Part shown: positions 8,296-17,540 of the stretch, in pieces
Position numbering within the stretch: the stretch's first letter is position 1
How the letters are laid out: each line of letters opens with the position of its first letter
Origin: an uncultured Gammaproteobacteria bacterium
GTDB taxonomy: Bacteria; Pseudomonadota; Gammaproteobacteria; Xanthomonadales; Xanthomonadaceae
Length of the DNA stretch: 43,225 nt
Reading direction: 5' to 3'
NCBI GenBank assembly: GCA_903942465.1
Contig: CAJAPA010000040.1
Location: forward strand, 1-43,225
Notes under the pieces: generated by a model
What the model was told of the DNA's origin: nothing
Databases searched by the model: none
What the model saw: the letters and a program-made list of their open reading frames with translations, nothing else
Program-made: the position numbers and the translations under genes

Positions 8296-9170
8296 GGCCG
8301 CTGTACCTGGTCGATTCCAGCATGTATGTGTTCCGCGCCTGGTTTTCCATGCCGCGTGAATTCTTCGATGTCGAACAGAACCCGACCAATGCCGTGCAGG
8401 GCTTCACCCGCTTCGTCTGCGAACTGGTGGAACGCGAAAAACCCGAGCACATCATCTTCGCCTTCGATGAATCGCTCGACAGCAATTTCCGCAATGAACT
8501 TTATCCGGCCTACAAAGCCAACCGCGATCCGGCACCTGAGGAACTCAAGAAGCAGTTCGATTACTGCAAACGCCTGTGCCGGGCGCTGGGTTTCCAGGTC
8601 TTGGCCGACGGCTACTTCGAGGCCGACGACCTGATTGGCAGTGCGCTGACCCGGGCACGCGCGGAAGGCCGCCCCAGCCTGATTCTTTCCGCCGACAAGG
8701 ATCTCTCGCAGTTGCTCGGTGAACACGATGTGCAGTGGGACTACGCCAAGAACGAACGCTGGCAGCTGGCCGGGGTGAAAGCCAAGCATGGCGTGCATGC
8801 ACACCAGCTGGCGGACTACCTCGGACTCACCGGCGATGCCGTGGACAACATTCCCGGCGTGCCCGGCATCGGCCCAAAAACCGCAGCAACCCTGCTCGGC
8901 CATTTCGGTACACTCGATGCCTTGCTCGAGAAGCTCGATGAAATTCCCTACCTGCGCCTGCGTTCAGCCGCGATGCATGCCGTCAAGTTGCGTGAGCACC
9001 GCGAGATGGCCCTGCTCAGCCGCAAACTGGCCACCATCCGCTGCGATATTCCACTGCCTGAGGACATTCCCCTCGGTGCCCGTCGTAGCAAAGACGAAGA
9101 CGGACTGCTGTCGCTGATTGAACAAATACGGCTCGGGCCACTGACGCGACGTCGACTGTTGTCCCTATAA
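8292..9170 (+). CDS. 5'-3' exonuclease / flap endonuclease-like protein
   Basis: A stand-alone relative of the PolA 5'-nuclease domain, 292 aa, probably trimming flaps or RNA primers during replication and repair. Metal-binding acidic motifs are visible: LVDSS near the start, FAFDES, FEADDLIG, SADKDL and GDAVDNIPGVPGIGPKTA, the last being the helix-hairpin-helix. The helical-arch signature NELYPAYKANRDP is kept. The start at ATG 8292 is fixed by the ATGA overlap with the nitroreductase stop. The TAA stop lies inside a TATAAT that may serve the next gene. It is somewhat longer than E. coli Xni. Confidence 0.88.
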   Translation: MRPLYLVDSSMYVFRAWFSMPREFFDVEQNPTNAVQGFTRFVCELVEREKPEHIIFAFDESLDSNFRNELYPAYKANRDPAPEELKKQFDYCKRLCRALGFQVLADGYFEADDLIGSALTRARAEGRPSLILSADKDLSQLLGEHDVQWDYAKNERWQLAGVKAKHGVHAHQLADYLGLTGDAVDNIPGVPGIGPKTAATLLGHFGTLDALLEKLDEIPYLRLRSAAMHAVKLREHREMALLSRKLATIRCDIPLPEDIPLGARRSKDEDGLLSLIEQIRLGPLTRRRLLSL

Positions 9171-9171
9171 T
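9166..9171 (+). promoter_or_regulatory. TATAAT -10 box ending 7 nt before the Nudix ATG
   Basis: A perfect TATAAT at 9166-9171 includes the exonuclease stop codon. With normal spacing the transcript would start at 9178, the A of the Nudix ATG, giving a leaderless mRNA. No good -35 is visible, and no Shine-Dalgarno sequence precedes the gene. Supported by position and sequence only. Confidence 0.35.
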
Positions 9172-9177
9172 GCCCAG

Positions 9178-9711
9178 ATGAGCGGAAAAACCACCATCTA
9201 CGAAGGCAAGTACCTGCGCTTCTGTGTTGAGAATCATTGGGAATATGCCGAGCGAACCAATGCCGGCTCGGCAGTGATCATCATTGCCAGAACGCCGGAA
9301 GACAAACTGCTGTTCGTCGAGCAGTACCGCGTTCCGATGGGCCGCAACACCATCGAAATGCCGGCCGGACTGGTCGGCGACTTGGATGCGGCGGATACCC
9401 TCGAACTGGCCGCCAAGCGCGAGCTGTTGGAGGAAACCGGCTGGCAGGCCGATGCCGTGCAGGTGCTGATGATTGGGCCAACCTCTGCAGGATTAAGCAA
9501 CGAAATGATCGCCTTCGTGCGCGCCACCGGGCTCACCCGCATCCATGCTGGCGGTGGCGACGACACCGAGAACATCACCGTGCATGAAGTGCCGGTGGCC
9601 GAAGCGGCCACCTGGCTGACGCAGAAAATGGCCGAAGGCTATTCGATGGATCCGAAACTCTGGGCCGGCCTGTGGCTACTCGATAAAAATCCGGACGGAT
9701 CGCCGGTTTAA
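9178..9711 (+). CDS. NUDIX hydrolase (ADP-ribose pyrophosphatase-like)
   Basis: This protein of 177 residues probably hydrolyses a nucleoside diphosphate sugar such as ADP-ribose. The Nudix box is GDLDAAD then TLELAAKRELLEETGW; it fits G-x5-E-x7-REUxEExGU except that Asp replaces the first Glu. The preceding VEQYRVPMGRNTIEMPAGLVG segment is typical of ADP-ribose pyrophosphatases. It follows the exonuclease by 7 nt but may have its own leaderless start. Its TAA shares a TTAA with the stop of convergent pip. Confidence 0.88.
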   Translation: MSGKTTIYEGKYLRFCVENHWEYAERTNAGSAVIIIARTPEDKLLFVEQYRVPMGRNTIEMPAGLVGDLDAADTLELAAKRELLEETGWQADAVQVLMIGPTSAGLSNEMIAFVRATGLTRIHAGGGDDTENITVHEVPVAEAATWLTQKMAEGYSMDPKLWAGLWLLDKNPDGSPV

Positions 9712-10649
9712 CGGAACGAATCGGTGGCCTCCACCAACGCGGCGGTATTTTCGGCCTCGAATGCGGCATGCCCCGATGCCGGCGAGATCACCAATTTCGC
9801 TTCCGGCCAGACCGCATGCAGATCGATGGCATTCTGCACCGGACAGACCACATCATAGCGGCCGTGTACGATTACGCCCGGGATGTGACGGATGCGATGG
9901 GCATCGCGCAGCAGCTGGTCATCGACCTCGAAAAAGCCTTTGTTGATGAAATAGTGATTTTCGATGCGCGCGAAACTGAGCGCGAAGTGCGGATCTTCGA
10001 AGGTATCAATCGATGCCGGCTCGGGAATCAACGTGCTGGTCGCCCCCTCCCAGACCGACCAGGCTTTGGCCGCCGCCAGCCGAACGGCTTCATCCGGCGA
10101 GGTCAGGCGCCGGTGATAGGCTGCGATGAAATCCTCGCGCTCGGCTTCGGGAATGAGGTCGCGATACGGCTGCCACGCCTCCGGAAACAAGCGGTGTGCG
10201 CCGCTCTGGTAAAACCACTCCAGCTCCCAGCGGCGCAGCATGAAGATGCCGCGCAGCACCAGCTCATTCACCTGCTGCGGATGTTTCTGCGCATAGGCCA
10301 GGGCCAGCGTCGAACCCCAGCTGCCCCCGAACACCTGCCAGCGCCCGATACCCAGATGCACGCGCAGTTTTTCGATATCAGCCACCAGATCCCAGGTACC
10401 GTTGTCGGTCAGATCGGCATGCGGCGTGGACCGTCCGGATCCGCGCTGGTCGAACAGGATGATGCGGTATGCGGACGGGTCATGGAAACGGCGCATGTTG
10501 GCGCTGCAACCGGCACCCGGGCCGCCATGCAGGAACACCGCCGGTTTGCCGTCCGGATTGCCGCACTCTTCGAAATACAGGGTGTGCCGGTCATCCACGG
10601 CGAGGGTGCCGGTCCGGTAGGGTTCAATCGGCGGATACAGTGTGCGCAT
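9708..10649 (-). CDS. pip: Prolyl aminopeptidase (proline iminopeptidase)
   Basis: A cytoplasmic alpha/beta-hydrolase (peptidase family S33) that removes N-terminal proline from peptides. The 313 residues include the oxyanion-hole motif HGGPGAGC (41-48), the FDQRGSGRS segment, the nucleophile elbow GGSWGS with Ser110, and likely Asp266 (GRYDVVCP) and His294 (SGHAAFE) completing the triad. It is transcribed alone; its stop overlaps the Nudix stop by 4 nt. Confidence 0.93.
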   Translation of the reverse strand: MRTLYPPIEPYRTGTLAVDDRHTLYFEECGNPDGKPAVFLHGGPGAGCSANMRRFHDPSAYRIILFDQRGSGRSTPHADLTDNGTWDLVADIEKLRVHLGIGRWQVFGGSWGSTLALAYAQKHPQQVNELVLRGIFMLRRWELEWFYQSGAHRLFPEAWQPYRDLIPEAEREDFIAAYHRRLTSPDEAVRLAAAKAWSVWEGATSTLIPEPASIDTFEDPHFALSFARIENHYFINKGFFEVDDQLLRDAHRIRHIPGVIVHGRYDVVCPVQNAIDLHAVWPEAKLVISPASGHAAFEAENTAALVEATDSFR

Positions 10650-10693
10650 GACGGTCTCGTGACTGATTTTGCCTCAGTTTAGCGCAAAGAAGC

Positions 10694-10721
10694 TTGCACT
10701 TCGCGAAACTTGCGTTATGCT
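10694..10721 (+). promoter_or_regulatory. Promoter of the HNH gene, apparently leaderless
   Basis: TTGCAC (10694-10699), a 16-nt spacer and TATGCT (10716-10721) form a good sigma-70-type pair. The expected +1 is 10728, the A of the ATG. The only purine-rich stretch, AAGG, abuts the ATG and cannot act as a normal ribosome site. Confidence 0.45.
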
Positions 10722-10727
10722 CAAGGC

Positions 10728-11387
10728 ATGGATTCGCCCACGCCAAATCTGGCACTGGTGGGCGCCGGGATGATTAGCCCCCCGGCAGGGCAACTACCCC
10801 CCAACGATTCCCGCATACCGCGTGTTCTGTCCCTCGACGCCCACGGCCATATCCTGAATTGGATGCATTGGCAGGATGCCGTCTGCCTGTATGTGCGCGG
10901 CGCGGTGTCCTGGACCCTGGGCGAACCCTGCATGACCGTCCACGGCGGCCGTAATCGGCTGACCGGCGAACAGAGTGTGGTTGAATTGCACCCCATCGTC
11001 GCAGCGCGCGGGCATGCCAATTTCCGCAGTCATCTGCCCTCGCCGGCATTGACCAATCCCGCATTGTTCGCGCGCGATAAACAGCTGTGCCTCTACTGCG
11101 GCAAGGAATATTCCAAACACATCCTGACCCGCGACCATGTCCATCCGATTTCGCAGGGCGGCCGGGACACCTGGGAAAACGTGGTCAGCTCCTGCTTCCG
11201 CTGCAACTCCAAAAAAGGTGGCCGCACCCCGCAGCAGGCCAATATGCCGCTTTTGGCGATTCCCTACCGGCCGAGCTGGGTCGAGCACTTGATTCTGTCC
11301 AACCGCAACATCCTGGCCGACCAGATGGCCTTCCTGAAACAGCATCTGCCCAAACATCCCCGCGGGGAGACCTTCGCCATTCAATGA
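10728..11387 (+). CDS. HNH endonuclease family protein
   Basis: A 219-residue protein with a C-terminal HNH nuclease domain. Structural zinc cysteines C121xxC124 and C156xxC159 flank the catalytic D136-H137, followed by Asn151 and the CNSKKGGRTP segment. The N-terminal 110 residues (HILNWMHWQDAVCLYVRG) resemble the usual front part of chromosomal HNH proteins in this order of bacteria. It could be a DNA repair or nicking enzyme; no restriction partner lies nearby, so I do not call it a defence gene. The frame could extend to TTG 10710, but the promoter fits ATG 10728. Confidence 0.88.
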   Translation: MDSPTPNLALVGAGMISPPAGQLPPNDSRIPRVLSLDAHGHILNWMHWQDAVCLYVRGAVSWTLGEPCMTVHGGRNRLTGEQSVVELHPIVAARGHANFRSHLPSPALTNPALFARDKQLCLYCGKEYSKHILTRDHVHPISQGGRDTWENVVSSCFRCNSKKGGRTPQQANMPLLAIPYRPSWVEHLILSNRNILADQMAFLKQHLPKHPRGETFAIQ

Positions 11388-11414
11388 GTTAGGCGCGCGC
11401 CATGCCGACAAGCC

Positions 11415-11443
11415 TTGCCGTCAGGGGCCAAGTGCAAGACAAT
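11415..11443 (+). promoter_or_regulatory. Candidate sigma-70 promoter for dxs
   Basis: TTGCCG (11415-11420), a 17-nt spacer and GACAAT (11438-11443), four of six matches in each box, lie 26 nt before the dxs ATG. It is the best promoter-like pair between the HNH gene and dxs. Confidence 0.3.
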
Positions 11444-11468
11444 AACCCACTGACCTCGAGCCGAGACG

Positions 11469-13331
11469 ATGGACCGCGACCGCTACCCGCTGCTTTCCCA
11501 GCTGCCCACTCCCGATCATCTGCGCAAGCTTCCGGAAAGCGACCTGCCGGCGGTGGCCGATGCCTTGCGGGCCTACCTGATCGAAACCGTCAGCCAGGTC
11601 GGCGGGCATTTCGGTGCCGGTCTCGGCGTGGTTGAACTGACCGTGGCCCTGCACTACCTCTACGAAACACCCGACGACAAACTGGTCTGGGATGTCGGGC
11701 ATCAATGCTATCCGCATAAAATCCTGACCGGCCGCGCCGAAACCATCCATACCGTCAAGAAAAAAGACGGTGTGGCGCCGTTCCCGCGCCGTGAAGAAAG
11801 CCCCTACGATACATTCGGCGTCGGGCACTCCTCCACGTCCATCTCTGCAGCGCTCGGCATGGCCGTGGCCGCACAGCGCGCCGGCGACAACCGTCACTTC
11901 GTCGCCGTCATCGGTGACGGCGCACTGACCGCCGGCATGGCCTTCGAAGCGCTCAATCATGCCGGCGGCATGGTTCCCGAACCAAATGTATTGGTGATTC
12001 TCAACGACAATCAGATGTCCATTTCTGAGAACGTCGGCGGCATGACCAAAATGCTCGGGAAACTGATGGCCAACCGCACGCTGAATGCGGTACGCGAGGG
12101 CGGCAAGAAAATCCTCGGTGATAAAAACAAACCGGCCGCGAAATTCGTCCGGCGCTGGGAAGAACACTGGAAAGGCATGTTCGTGCCCTCCACCCTTTTC
12201 GAGGAAATGGGTTTTCACTATAACGGACCGATCGACGGCCATGACCTGCCGACTCTGCTGAGCGCCCTGAAAACCTGCAAGCAATTGAAAGGACCGCAGC
12301 TGCTGCATGTGCTCACCACCAAGGGCAAGGGCTACAACCTGGCCGAAGGTGACCAGATCGAGTACCACGCGGTGTCCCCGTTCGATCCGAGCATCGGCGT
12401 GCAGAAGAAGGCACCGGCAAAACCGACCTATACCTCGGTGTTCGGCGACTGGCTGTGCGATATGGCGGCCGCCGATCCGAAACTGATGGGTATCACCCCG
12501 GCCATGCGCGAAGGTTCCGGATTGGTGCGCTTCTCCCAGGAATTCCCGTTGCGCTATTTCGACACCGCCATCGCCGAACAGCATGCGGTGACATTCGCAG
12601 CCGGCTTGGCCTGCGAAGGCACGAAGCCGGTGGTGGCTATTTATTCCAGCTTCCTGCAACGCGCCTATGACCAGCTGATTCATGACGTGGCGCTGCAGAA
12701 TCTGGATGTGCTGTTCGCCATCGACCGCGCCGGCCTGGTCGGTCCGGATGGCGCCACCCACTCCGGCAGCTTTGATATCAGTTTCCTGCGTTGCATTCCC
12801 AACATGGTCATCATGGCGCCGTCCGATGAACGCGAATGCCGGATGATGCTCAGTACCGGATTCCATTACCCCGGCCCTGCGGCGGTGCGCTATCCGCGCG
12901 GCTCCGGAACCGGCATCGCCGCCGGCAACGACCTGGAGACTCTGCCCCTCGGCAAGGCACGCGTCGTGCGCCGCGGCAACACGCTGGCGCTACTCGCTTT
13001 CGGCAGCGTACTGCCGGCTGCGGCAAAGATTGCCGAAAGCCTCGATGCAACCTTGGTCGACATGCGTTTCGTCAAGCCCTTGGATGAAGTCCTGCTGCGT
13101 GAACTCGCCGGAAGCCATGCCCGTTTCGTCACCATCGAAGACAATGCCGTGATGGGCGGTGCCGGCAGCGCGGTCAGTGAATTCTTCCGGCACGAGGCCA
13201 TCGCCGTCGATCTGCTGCAGCTGGGCCTGCCCGACCGCTATCAGGAGCATGCCAGTCGTGAGGAACTGCTGGCCGAAGCCGGAATCGACAGTAACGCCAT
13301 ACAGGCCGCCATCGCGGCGCGCTGGGCCTAA
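11469..13331 (+). CDS. dxs: 1-deoxy-D-xylulose-5-phosphate synthase
   Basis: First enzyme of the MEP isoprenoid pathway: it condenses pyruvate and glyceraldehyde 3-phosphate with thiamine diphosphate, and its product also feeds thiamine and pyridoxal synthesis. The 620 aa is normal length. Visible are [35 protein letters not shown], the ThDP motif [20 protein letters not shown] with [20 protein letters not shown], the transketolase-like [13 protein letters not shown] and the C-terminal transketolase domain. It supplies precursors for the ubiquinone made by the nearby ubiH/ubiI products. Its TAA overlaps the TAG of convergent prmC. Confidence 0.96.
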   Translation: MDRDRYPLLSQLPTPDHLRKLPESDLPAVADALRAYLIETVSQVGGHFGAGLGVVELTVALHYLYETPDDKLVWDVGHQCYPHKILTGRAETIHTVKKKDGVAPFPRREESPYDTFGVGHSSTSISAALGMAVAAQRAGDNRHFVAVIGDGALTAGMAFEALNHAGGMVPEPNVLVILNDNQMSISENVGGMTKMLGKLMANRTLNAVREGGKKILGDKNKPAAKFVRRWEEHWKGMFVPSTLFEEMGFHYNGPIDGHDLPTLLSALKTCKQLKGPQLLHVLTTKGKGYNLAEGDQIEYHAVSPFDPSIGVQKKAPAKPTYTSVFGDWLCDMAAADPKLMGITPAMREGSGLVRFSQEFPLRYFDTAIAEQHAVTFAAGLACEGTKPVVAIYSSFLQRAYDQLIHDVALQNLDVLFAIDRAGLVGPDGATHSGSFDISFLRCIPNMVIMAPSDERECRMMLSTGFHYPGPAAVRYPRGSGTGIAAGNDLETLPLGKARVVRRGNTLALLAFGSVLPAAAKIAESLDATLVDMRFVKPLDEVLLRELAGSHARFVTIEDNAVMGGAGSAVSEFFRHEAIAVDLLQLGLPDRYQEHASREELLAEAGIDSNAIQAAIAARWA

Positions 13332-14158
13332 ATCATACGCCCCAGGCTGACACGGTCACGCTCCTCCAGATCGGGTTCGGTGCTTACCTCGGTGAATCCG
13401 GCCGTTTCCAACAGCCCGCGGACCGAAGCGCCCTGATTCCAGCCGTGTTCAACCAGAAGCCAAGCACCGGGCAGCAGATGCCGTGGTGCGCCACGCACGA
13501 TCACGCGAATATCGTCCAGGCCGTCGGCGCCGGCGGCCAGCGCCGAGCGCGGCTCGAAGCGCAGATCGCCCTGGGCCAGATGCGTATCGCCATCCTCGAT
13601 GTAGGGCGGATTGCTGACGATGACATCGAATCGGCGGCCGCCGAGACTGCTGAACCAGTCGCCATGTTCAAAAATCACATTGCCGAGACGCAGGCGCCGG
13701 CCATTGGCTACCGCGACCGCGAGAGCCGCCGGCGAGATGTCGACCGCCGTGACCTGACAGAGCGGACGCTCGCTGGCAATGGCCAAGGCCACCGCGCCGG
13801 AGCCGGTTCCGAGATCAAGCACGGCGGCAGGCCGGCCGGGATGCAGAAAGGCCATGGCCAATTCGACCAAGCGTTCGGTTTCCGGACGCGGAATCAGGGT
13901 GTCGGGGGTGACCTGCAGTTCAAGCGACCAGAAGCCGCGGTGGCCGGTCAGATAGGCCACCGGTTCTCCGGCTCCGCGCCGGGTCTGCAAAGCCCGGAAT
14001 TCGGCCAACAACTCGGGGGCAAGCTCATCGTCCGCGTGCGCATACAGCCAGGCACGCGGGCGCTCCAAGACATGCGCCAGCAGATACTCGGCGTCGGTGC
14101 GGTCCATGCCCTCCGGCAGGGATCCGATGGCCTCCCGGAGGGCGGCGGCGATGGTCAT
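13328..14158 (-). CDS. prmC: Release factor glutamine N5-methyltransferase
   Basis: PrmC methylates the glutamine of the GGQ motif in release factors RF1 and RF2. The protein shows the SAM-binding [16 protein letters not shown], the [11 protein letters not shown] acidic loop and the catalytic NPPY (SNPPYIEDG); the helical N-terminal domain precedes them. There are two adjacent ATGs (14161, 14158); AGGGG sits 4 nt before the second and 1 nt before the first, so 14158 is preferred (276 aa). It diverges from oxyR rather than following prfA. Confidence 0.93.
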   Translation of the reverse strand: MTIAAALREAIGSLPEGMDRTDAEYLLAHVLERPRAWLYAHADDELAPELLAEFRALQTRRGAGEPVAYLTGHRGFWSLELQVTPDTLIPRPETERLVELAMAFLHPGRPAAVLDLGTGSGAVALAIASERPLCQVTAVDISPAALAVAVANGRRLRLGNVIFEHGDWFSSLGGRRFDVIVSNPPYIEDGDTHLAQGDLRFEPRSALAAGADGLDDIRVIVRGAPRHLLPGAWLLVEHGWNQGASVRGLLETAGFTEVSTEPDLEERDRVSLGRMI

Positions 14159-14198
14159 CATGCCCCTAGCTTACCGCAGAGCAGTCGGATCACGTTGA

Positions 14199-14219
14199 GA
14201 TTGATATATATTACCAATC
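14199..14219. promoter_or_regulatory. LysR-type box GATTG-N11-CAATC before oxyR
   Basis: A perfect inverted repeat GATTG (14199-14203), 11 nt, CAATC (14215-14219) has the T-N11-A form of LysR-family operators. It lies in the 98-nt divergent region between prmC and oxyR, centred 51 nt before the oxyR ATG. Autoregulation from such a site is the family norm; that OxyR itself binds here is inference. Confidence 0.5.
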
Positions 14220-14259
14220 AAATATGTCATTAACATAGATTTACTGAATAAGGATCCGC

Positions 14260-15180
14260 ATGAATCTCCGTGATCTGCGTTATTTCGTGGCACTTGCCGA
14301 TACCCGTCACTTCGGCCGCGCCGCCGAATCCTGTTTCGTCAGTCAACCCACCTTGTCCACGCAACTCAAAAAACTCGAGGAAGAACTCGGCGTTGCCCTG
14401 ATTGAACGCGCCCCGCGCAATATCCTTCTTACCCCGGCAGGCGAACAGATTCTCAAACACGCGCGGCAGGCCCTGGCGCAGGTCAGTCAGATGCATGAAA
14501 TCGCCAAACACATCCGGGACCCGGAAGCCGCCTCGGTCCGTCTGGGCATCTTTCCGACATTGGCACCGTATCTCCTGCCGCATGTGGTGCCCAAACTCCG
14601 GAAGCGCTTCCCGCATCTGGAGCTGCTGCTGATCGAAGAAAAGACCGAAACCCTGATCGTGCAATTGCGCAACGGCCTGATCGATGCCGCCATCCTGGCA
14701 GAGCCGGTCAACGATGAGCACTTCGATGCCATGCATCTTTTCACCGAACCGTTCGTGCTTGCGCTGCCGGAAAAACACCCGCTCACCCGGCAACGCACGC
14801 TCGGCATGGGCGAACTGGAACAGCAGCATCTGCTGTTGCTGGAGGACGGTCATTGCCTGCGCGATCAGGCGCTGGATGTGTGCGCTTTATCCGGCGCCGG
14901 GGAAAAAGAGGGGTTCCGGGCCACCAGTCTGGAAACCCTGCGTCAGATGGTCGCCGCCGGCGTCGGCATCACCTTGCTGCCGATGCTTGCGGTACAGCCA
15001 CCGGTCCCGGAGTCGCCGCACATCCGTCTGATGCCGTTCCGCGACCCCGCACCGACGCGTCGCATCTCGCTGTATTGGCGCAAAAGCTCGGTTCGCGCCG
15101 ACTTCCTGACCGATATCGGCCGCGAGGTTTCCGAACTGCCCGCATCCTTGTTCGAGATGCGTCCCAGGAAGCCCGGCTGA
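14260..15180 (+). CDS. oxyR: Hydrogen peroxide-sensing LysR-type regulator OxyR
   Basis: A cytoplasmic transcription factor of 306 aa. The N-terminal winged helix-turn-helix (residues 1-60, FGRAAESCFVSQPTLSTQLKKLEEELG) is followed by a ligand-binding-like domain. The redox pair Cys199 and Cys208 is present in GHCLRDQALDVC at the same numbers as in E. coli, followed by FRATSLETLRQMVAAGVGITLLP, so this is a true OxyR. AAGGA lies 5 nt before ATG 14260. It probably controls peroxide defence genes elsewhere; msrB in this window is a possible but untested target. Confidence 0.95.
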   Translation: MNLRDLRYFVALADTRHFGRAAESCFVSQPTLSTQLKKLEEELGVALIERAPRNILLTPAGEQILKHARQALAQVSQMHEIAKHIRDPEAASVRLGIFPTLAPYLLPHVVPKLRKRFPHLELLLIEEKTETLIVQLRNGLIDAAILAEPVNDEHFDAMHLFTEPFVLALPEKHPLTRQRTLGMGELEQQHLLLLEDGHCLRDQALDVCALSGAGEKEGFRATSLETLRQMVAAGVGITLLPMLAVQPPVPESPHIRLMPFRDPAPTRRISLYWRKSSVRADFLTDIGREVSELPASLFEMRPRKPG

Positions 15181-15250
15181 ACCGTTTCCCGACAGGGCGC
15201 GGGGACTCCGAACAGGGTAAAATAGCCGTTTTCGCCATCCGAACGCGGAC

Positions 15251-16978
15251 ATGAACAGCCCGAACCCGAACGCAACCCCCGAAAAGAACGATTTCATCCG
15301 CCAGATCATCCGTGACGATCTCGCCTCGGGAAAGCACAGCCGCATCCGCACCCGGTTTCCGCCGGAACCCAACGGCTATCTGCATATCGGCCATGCCAAG
15401 AGCATCTGTCTGAATTTCGGCATCGGCCGCGAATTCGATGGGCTGGTGAATCTGCGCTTCGACGATACCAACCCTTCGAAGGAAGACCTGGAATTCGTCG
15501 CTTCGATCCAAGAGGATGTGCGTTGGCTCGGGTTTGAGTGGAATGAACTGCGGCATGCTTCGGATTATTTCGAGGTGTTCTACCGCAGCGCGCTGAAACT
15601 GATTGATGATGGCAAGGCCTACGTGTGTGATCTCAACGCGGACGAAGTGCGTGAATTCCGCGGCACCCTGACCCAGCCCGGCCGCAACTCGCCCTATCGT
15701 GATCGCAGCATCAGCGAAAACCGCGGCCTGTTCGAACGCATGCGAGCGGGCGAATTCCCCGACGGCTCACGCACCCTGCGCGCGAAGATCGACATGGCCA
15801 GCGGCAATATCAACATGCGCGATCCGGCGCTTTACCGCATCCGCAAGATCCCGCATCAGAACACCGGCGACGCCTGGCCGATCTACCCGATGTACGACTA
15901 CGCCCACTGCATCTCGGACGCCTTGGAAGGCATTACCCATTCCCTGTGCACGCTGGAATTCGAGGATCATCGCCCGCTCTACGACTGGTGCGTGGACAAC
16001 ATCGATTTGCCGAATCATCCCCATCTCTGGCAACCGCTGGTCGATGCCGGCTTCGACACCCCGGTGGCGAAACCCCGTCAGATCGAGTTTTCACGCCTGA
16101 ATATCAACTACACGGTGATGAGCAAGCGCAAACTGTTGGCCTTGGTCAACGAGGGCCTGGTATCGGGCTGGGATGATCCGCGCATGCCGACGCTGTCCGG
16201 CCTGCGGCGCCGCGGCACGCCGCCGGCTGCCCTGCGTCTGTTCGCCGACCGCATCGGCATCAGCAAGCAGAATTCGGTCATCGACTTCTCGGTGCTGGAA
16301 AACTGCGTGCGTGAAACCCTGGACGAAAGCGCGGAGCGGCGCATGGCGGTGGTTCATCCGATCAAACTGGTCATCACCAATCTGCCGGCCGACCACGTCG
16401 AAATGCTGTCGATGGCCAACCATCCGAAGAACGACGTTAGCGGCAAGCGTCAGGTTCCGTTCTCCAACGAACTCTGGATTGACGCCGAAGACTTCATGGA
16501 AACGCCGGTTCCCGGTTATCACCGTCTCACTCGTGGCGCCGATGTCCGCCTGCGCGGCGTCGGCATCGTGACCTGCGATGAGGTCGTCAGCGCCGGTGGC
16601 ACCGTCAGCGAACTGCGTTGCCGCCTCGACCTGGAATCGCGCCCGGGCATGGAGGGCTCCAAGCGCAAAGTGAAGGGCACCATCCATTGGGTGTGCGCCA
16701 AACATGCCGTTGCTGCCGAGTTCCGCCTGTTCGACCGCCTGTTCACGGTCGAAAATCCGGACAACGATGAAGCCGGCAGCTATCAGGACTACCTGAATCC
16801 GGAATCGGCGCAAGTGGCCCACGGTTTCGTGGAGCCGGCCGCGGCCACAGCCGTGCCGGAACAGAGTTTCCAATTCGAACGTCAGGGCTACTTCGTGGCC
16901 GACCGGCATGACCATCTTCCGGAAAGGCCGGTGTTCAACCGCAGCGTGACCCTGCGTGACACCTGGGCTGCGAAATAA
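15251..16978 (+). CDS. glnS: Glutaminyl-tRNA synthetase
   Basis: Class I aminoacyl-tRNA synthetase charging tRNA-Gln. The 575 aa include HIGH at 45-48 within [14 protein letters not shown] and the KMSKS counterpart VMSKRK, followed by the GlnS-specific beta-barrel anticodon domains ([43 protein letters not shown]). A TAAAAT at 15218-15223 is a possible -10 box; no clear -35 is visible. The presence of GlnS implies direct charging rather than reliance on the amidotransferase route. The next gene starts 4 nt after the stop. Confidence 0.96.
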   Translation: MNSPNPNATPEKNDFIRQIIRDDLASGKHSRIRTRFPPEPNGYLHIGHAKSICLNFGIGREFDGLVNLRFDDTNPSKEDLEFVASIQEDVRWLGFEWNELRHASDYFEVFYRSALKLIDDGKAYVCDLNADEVREFRGTLTQPGRNSPYRDRSISENRGLFERMRAGEFPDGSRTLRAKIDMASGNINMRDPALYRIRKIPHQNTGDAWPIYPMYDYAHCISDALEGITHSLCTLEFEDHRPLYDWCVDNIDLPNHPHLWQPLVDAGFDTPVAKPRQIEFSRLNINYTVMSKRKLLALVNEGLVSGWDDPRMPTLSGLRRRGTPPAALRLFADRIGISKQNSVIDFSVLENCVRETLDESAERRMAVVHPIKLVITNLPADHVEMLSMANHPKNDVSGKRQVPFSNELWIDAEDFMETPVPGYHRLTRGADVRLRGVGIVTCDEVVSAGGTVSELRCRLDLESRPGMEGSKRKVKGTIHWVCAKHAVAAEFRLFDRLFTVENPDNDEAGSYQDYLNPESAQVAHGFVEPAAATAVPEQSFQFERQGYFVADRHDHLPERPVFNRSVTLRDTWAAK

Positions 16979-16982
16979 GTCC

Positions 16983-17540
16983 GTGCTGCATGATCAGGTC
17001 CTTCTGACGCTGCCGGCCTGGATTGCCGATGAAATCGGGCCGGATGCCGTCTATCCGGATGACCTCGCGAAAATGACACTGGCTGTCCGGCTGTCGGCAC
17101 GCAATGTGCGCGAGGGCACCGGCGGTCCTTTCGGTGCCGCCCTGTTCACCGAAGCCGGCCGTTTGCTCGGTGTCGGCGTCAACCGGGTGCTGGCACAGAC
17201 ATGCTCGCTGGCGCATGCCGAAATGATGGCCTTCGCCACGGCGCAACAGAACCTGCGTCAATTCCGCCTGAATCAAACCGGCGAACGGATTGTGCTGGCC
17301 TCGTCCTCGCAGCCCTGTGCCATGTGTTACGGCGCCTCGTTCTGGGCCGGCATCGACGCCGTCCTGATCGGTGCCCGTGCCGATGACGTGCAATCCCTGG
17401 CCGGCTTCGACGAAGGTCCGTTGCCGGCCGATTGGCTCGGGGAATGGCAGAAACGCGGTATCGCCGTCCGTCGCGACATCCTGCGCGAAGACGCTTGCGC
17501 GGTTTTGCAAACCTACGGGGAATCCGGCCATGTCTACTGA
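16983..17540 (+). CDS. Nucleoside deaminase (cytidine/guanine deaminase-like)
   Basis: A zinc-dependent deaminase of the CDA superfamily, 185 aa from GTG 16983. The zinc ligands are His78 with catalytic Glu80 (LAHAEMMAF) and Cys112/Cys115 (PCAMC). The GGPFGAALF segment and the AGFDEGPLP region resemble guanine deaminases of the GuaD type, but substrate choice cannot be read from sequence. The GTG, 4 nt after the glnS stop, avoids overlap; an in-frame GTG at 16956 would overlap glnS. Its 3' end overlaps rlmM by 11 nt. Confidence 0.83.
   Translation: MLHDQVLLTLPAWIADEIGPDAVYPDDLAKMTLAVRLSARNVREGTGGPFGAALFTEAGRLLGVGVNRVLAQTCSLAHAEMMAFATAQQNLRQFRLNQTGERIVLASSSQPCAMCYGASFWAGIDAVLIGARADDVQSLAGFDEGPLPADWLGEWQKRGIAVRRDILREDACAVLQTYGESGHVY

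Noticed and set aside
10728-11387. HNH gene as part of a restriction or anti-phage system
   Set aside because: Neighbours are housekeeping genes (pip, dxs), with no methylase, helicase or toxin partner.
11421-12866. Long open frame on the minus strand opposite dxs (481 codons)
   Set aside because: It lies entirely opposite a complete, motif-rich dxs; its translation is rich in His, Gln, Gly and Arg with no domain, as expected for the antisense of GC-rich coding DNA.
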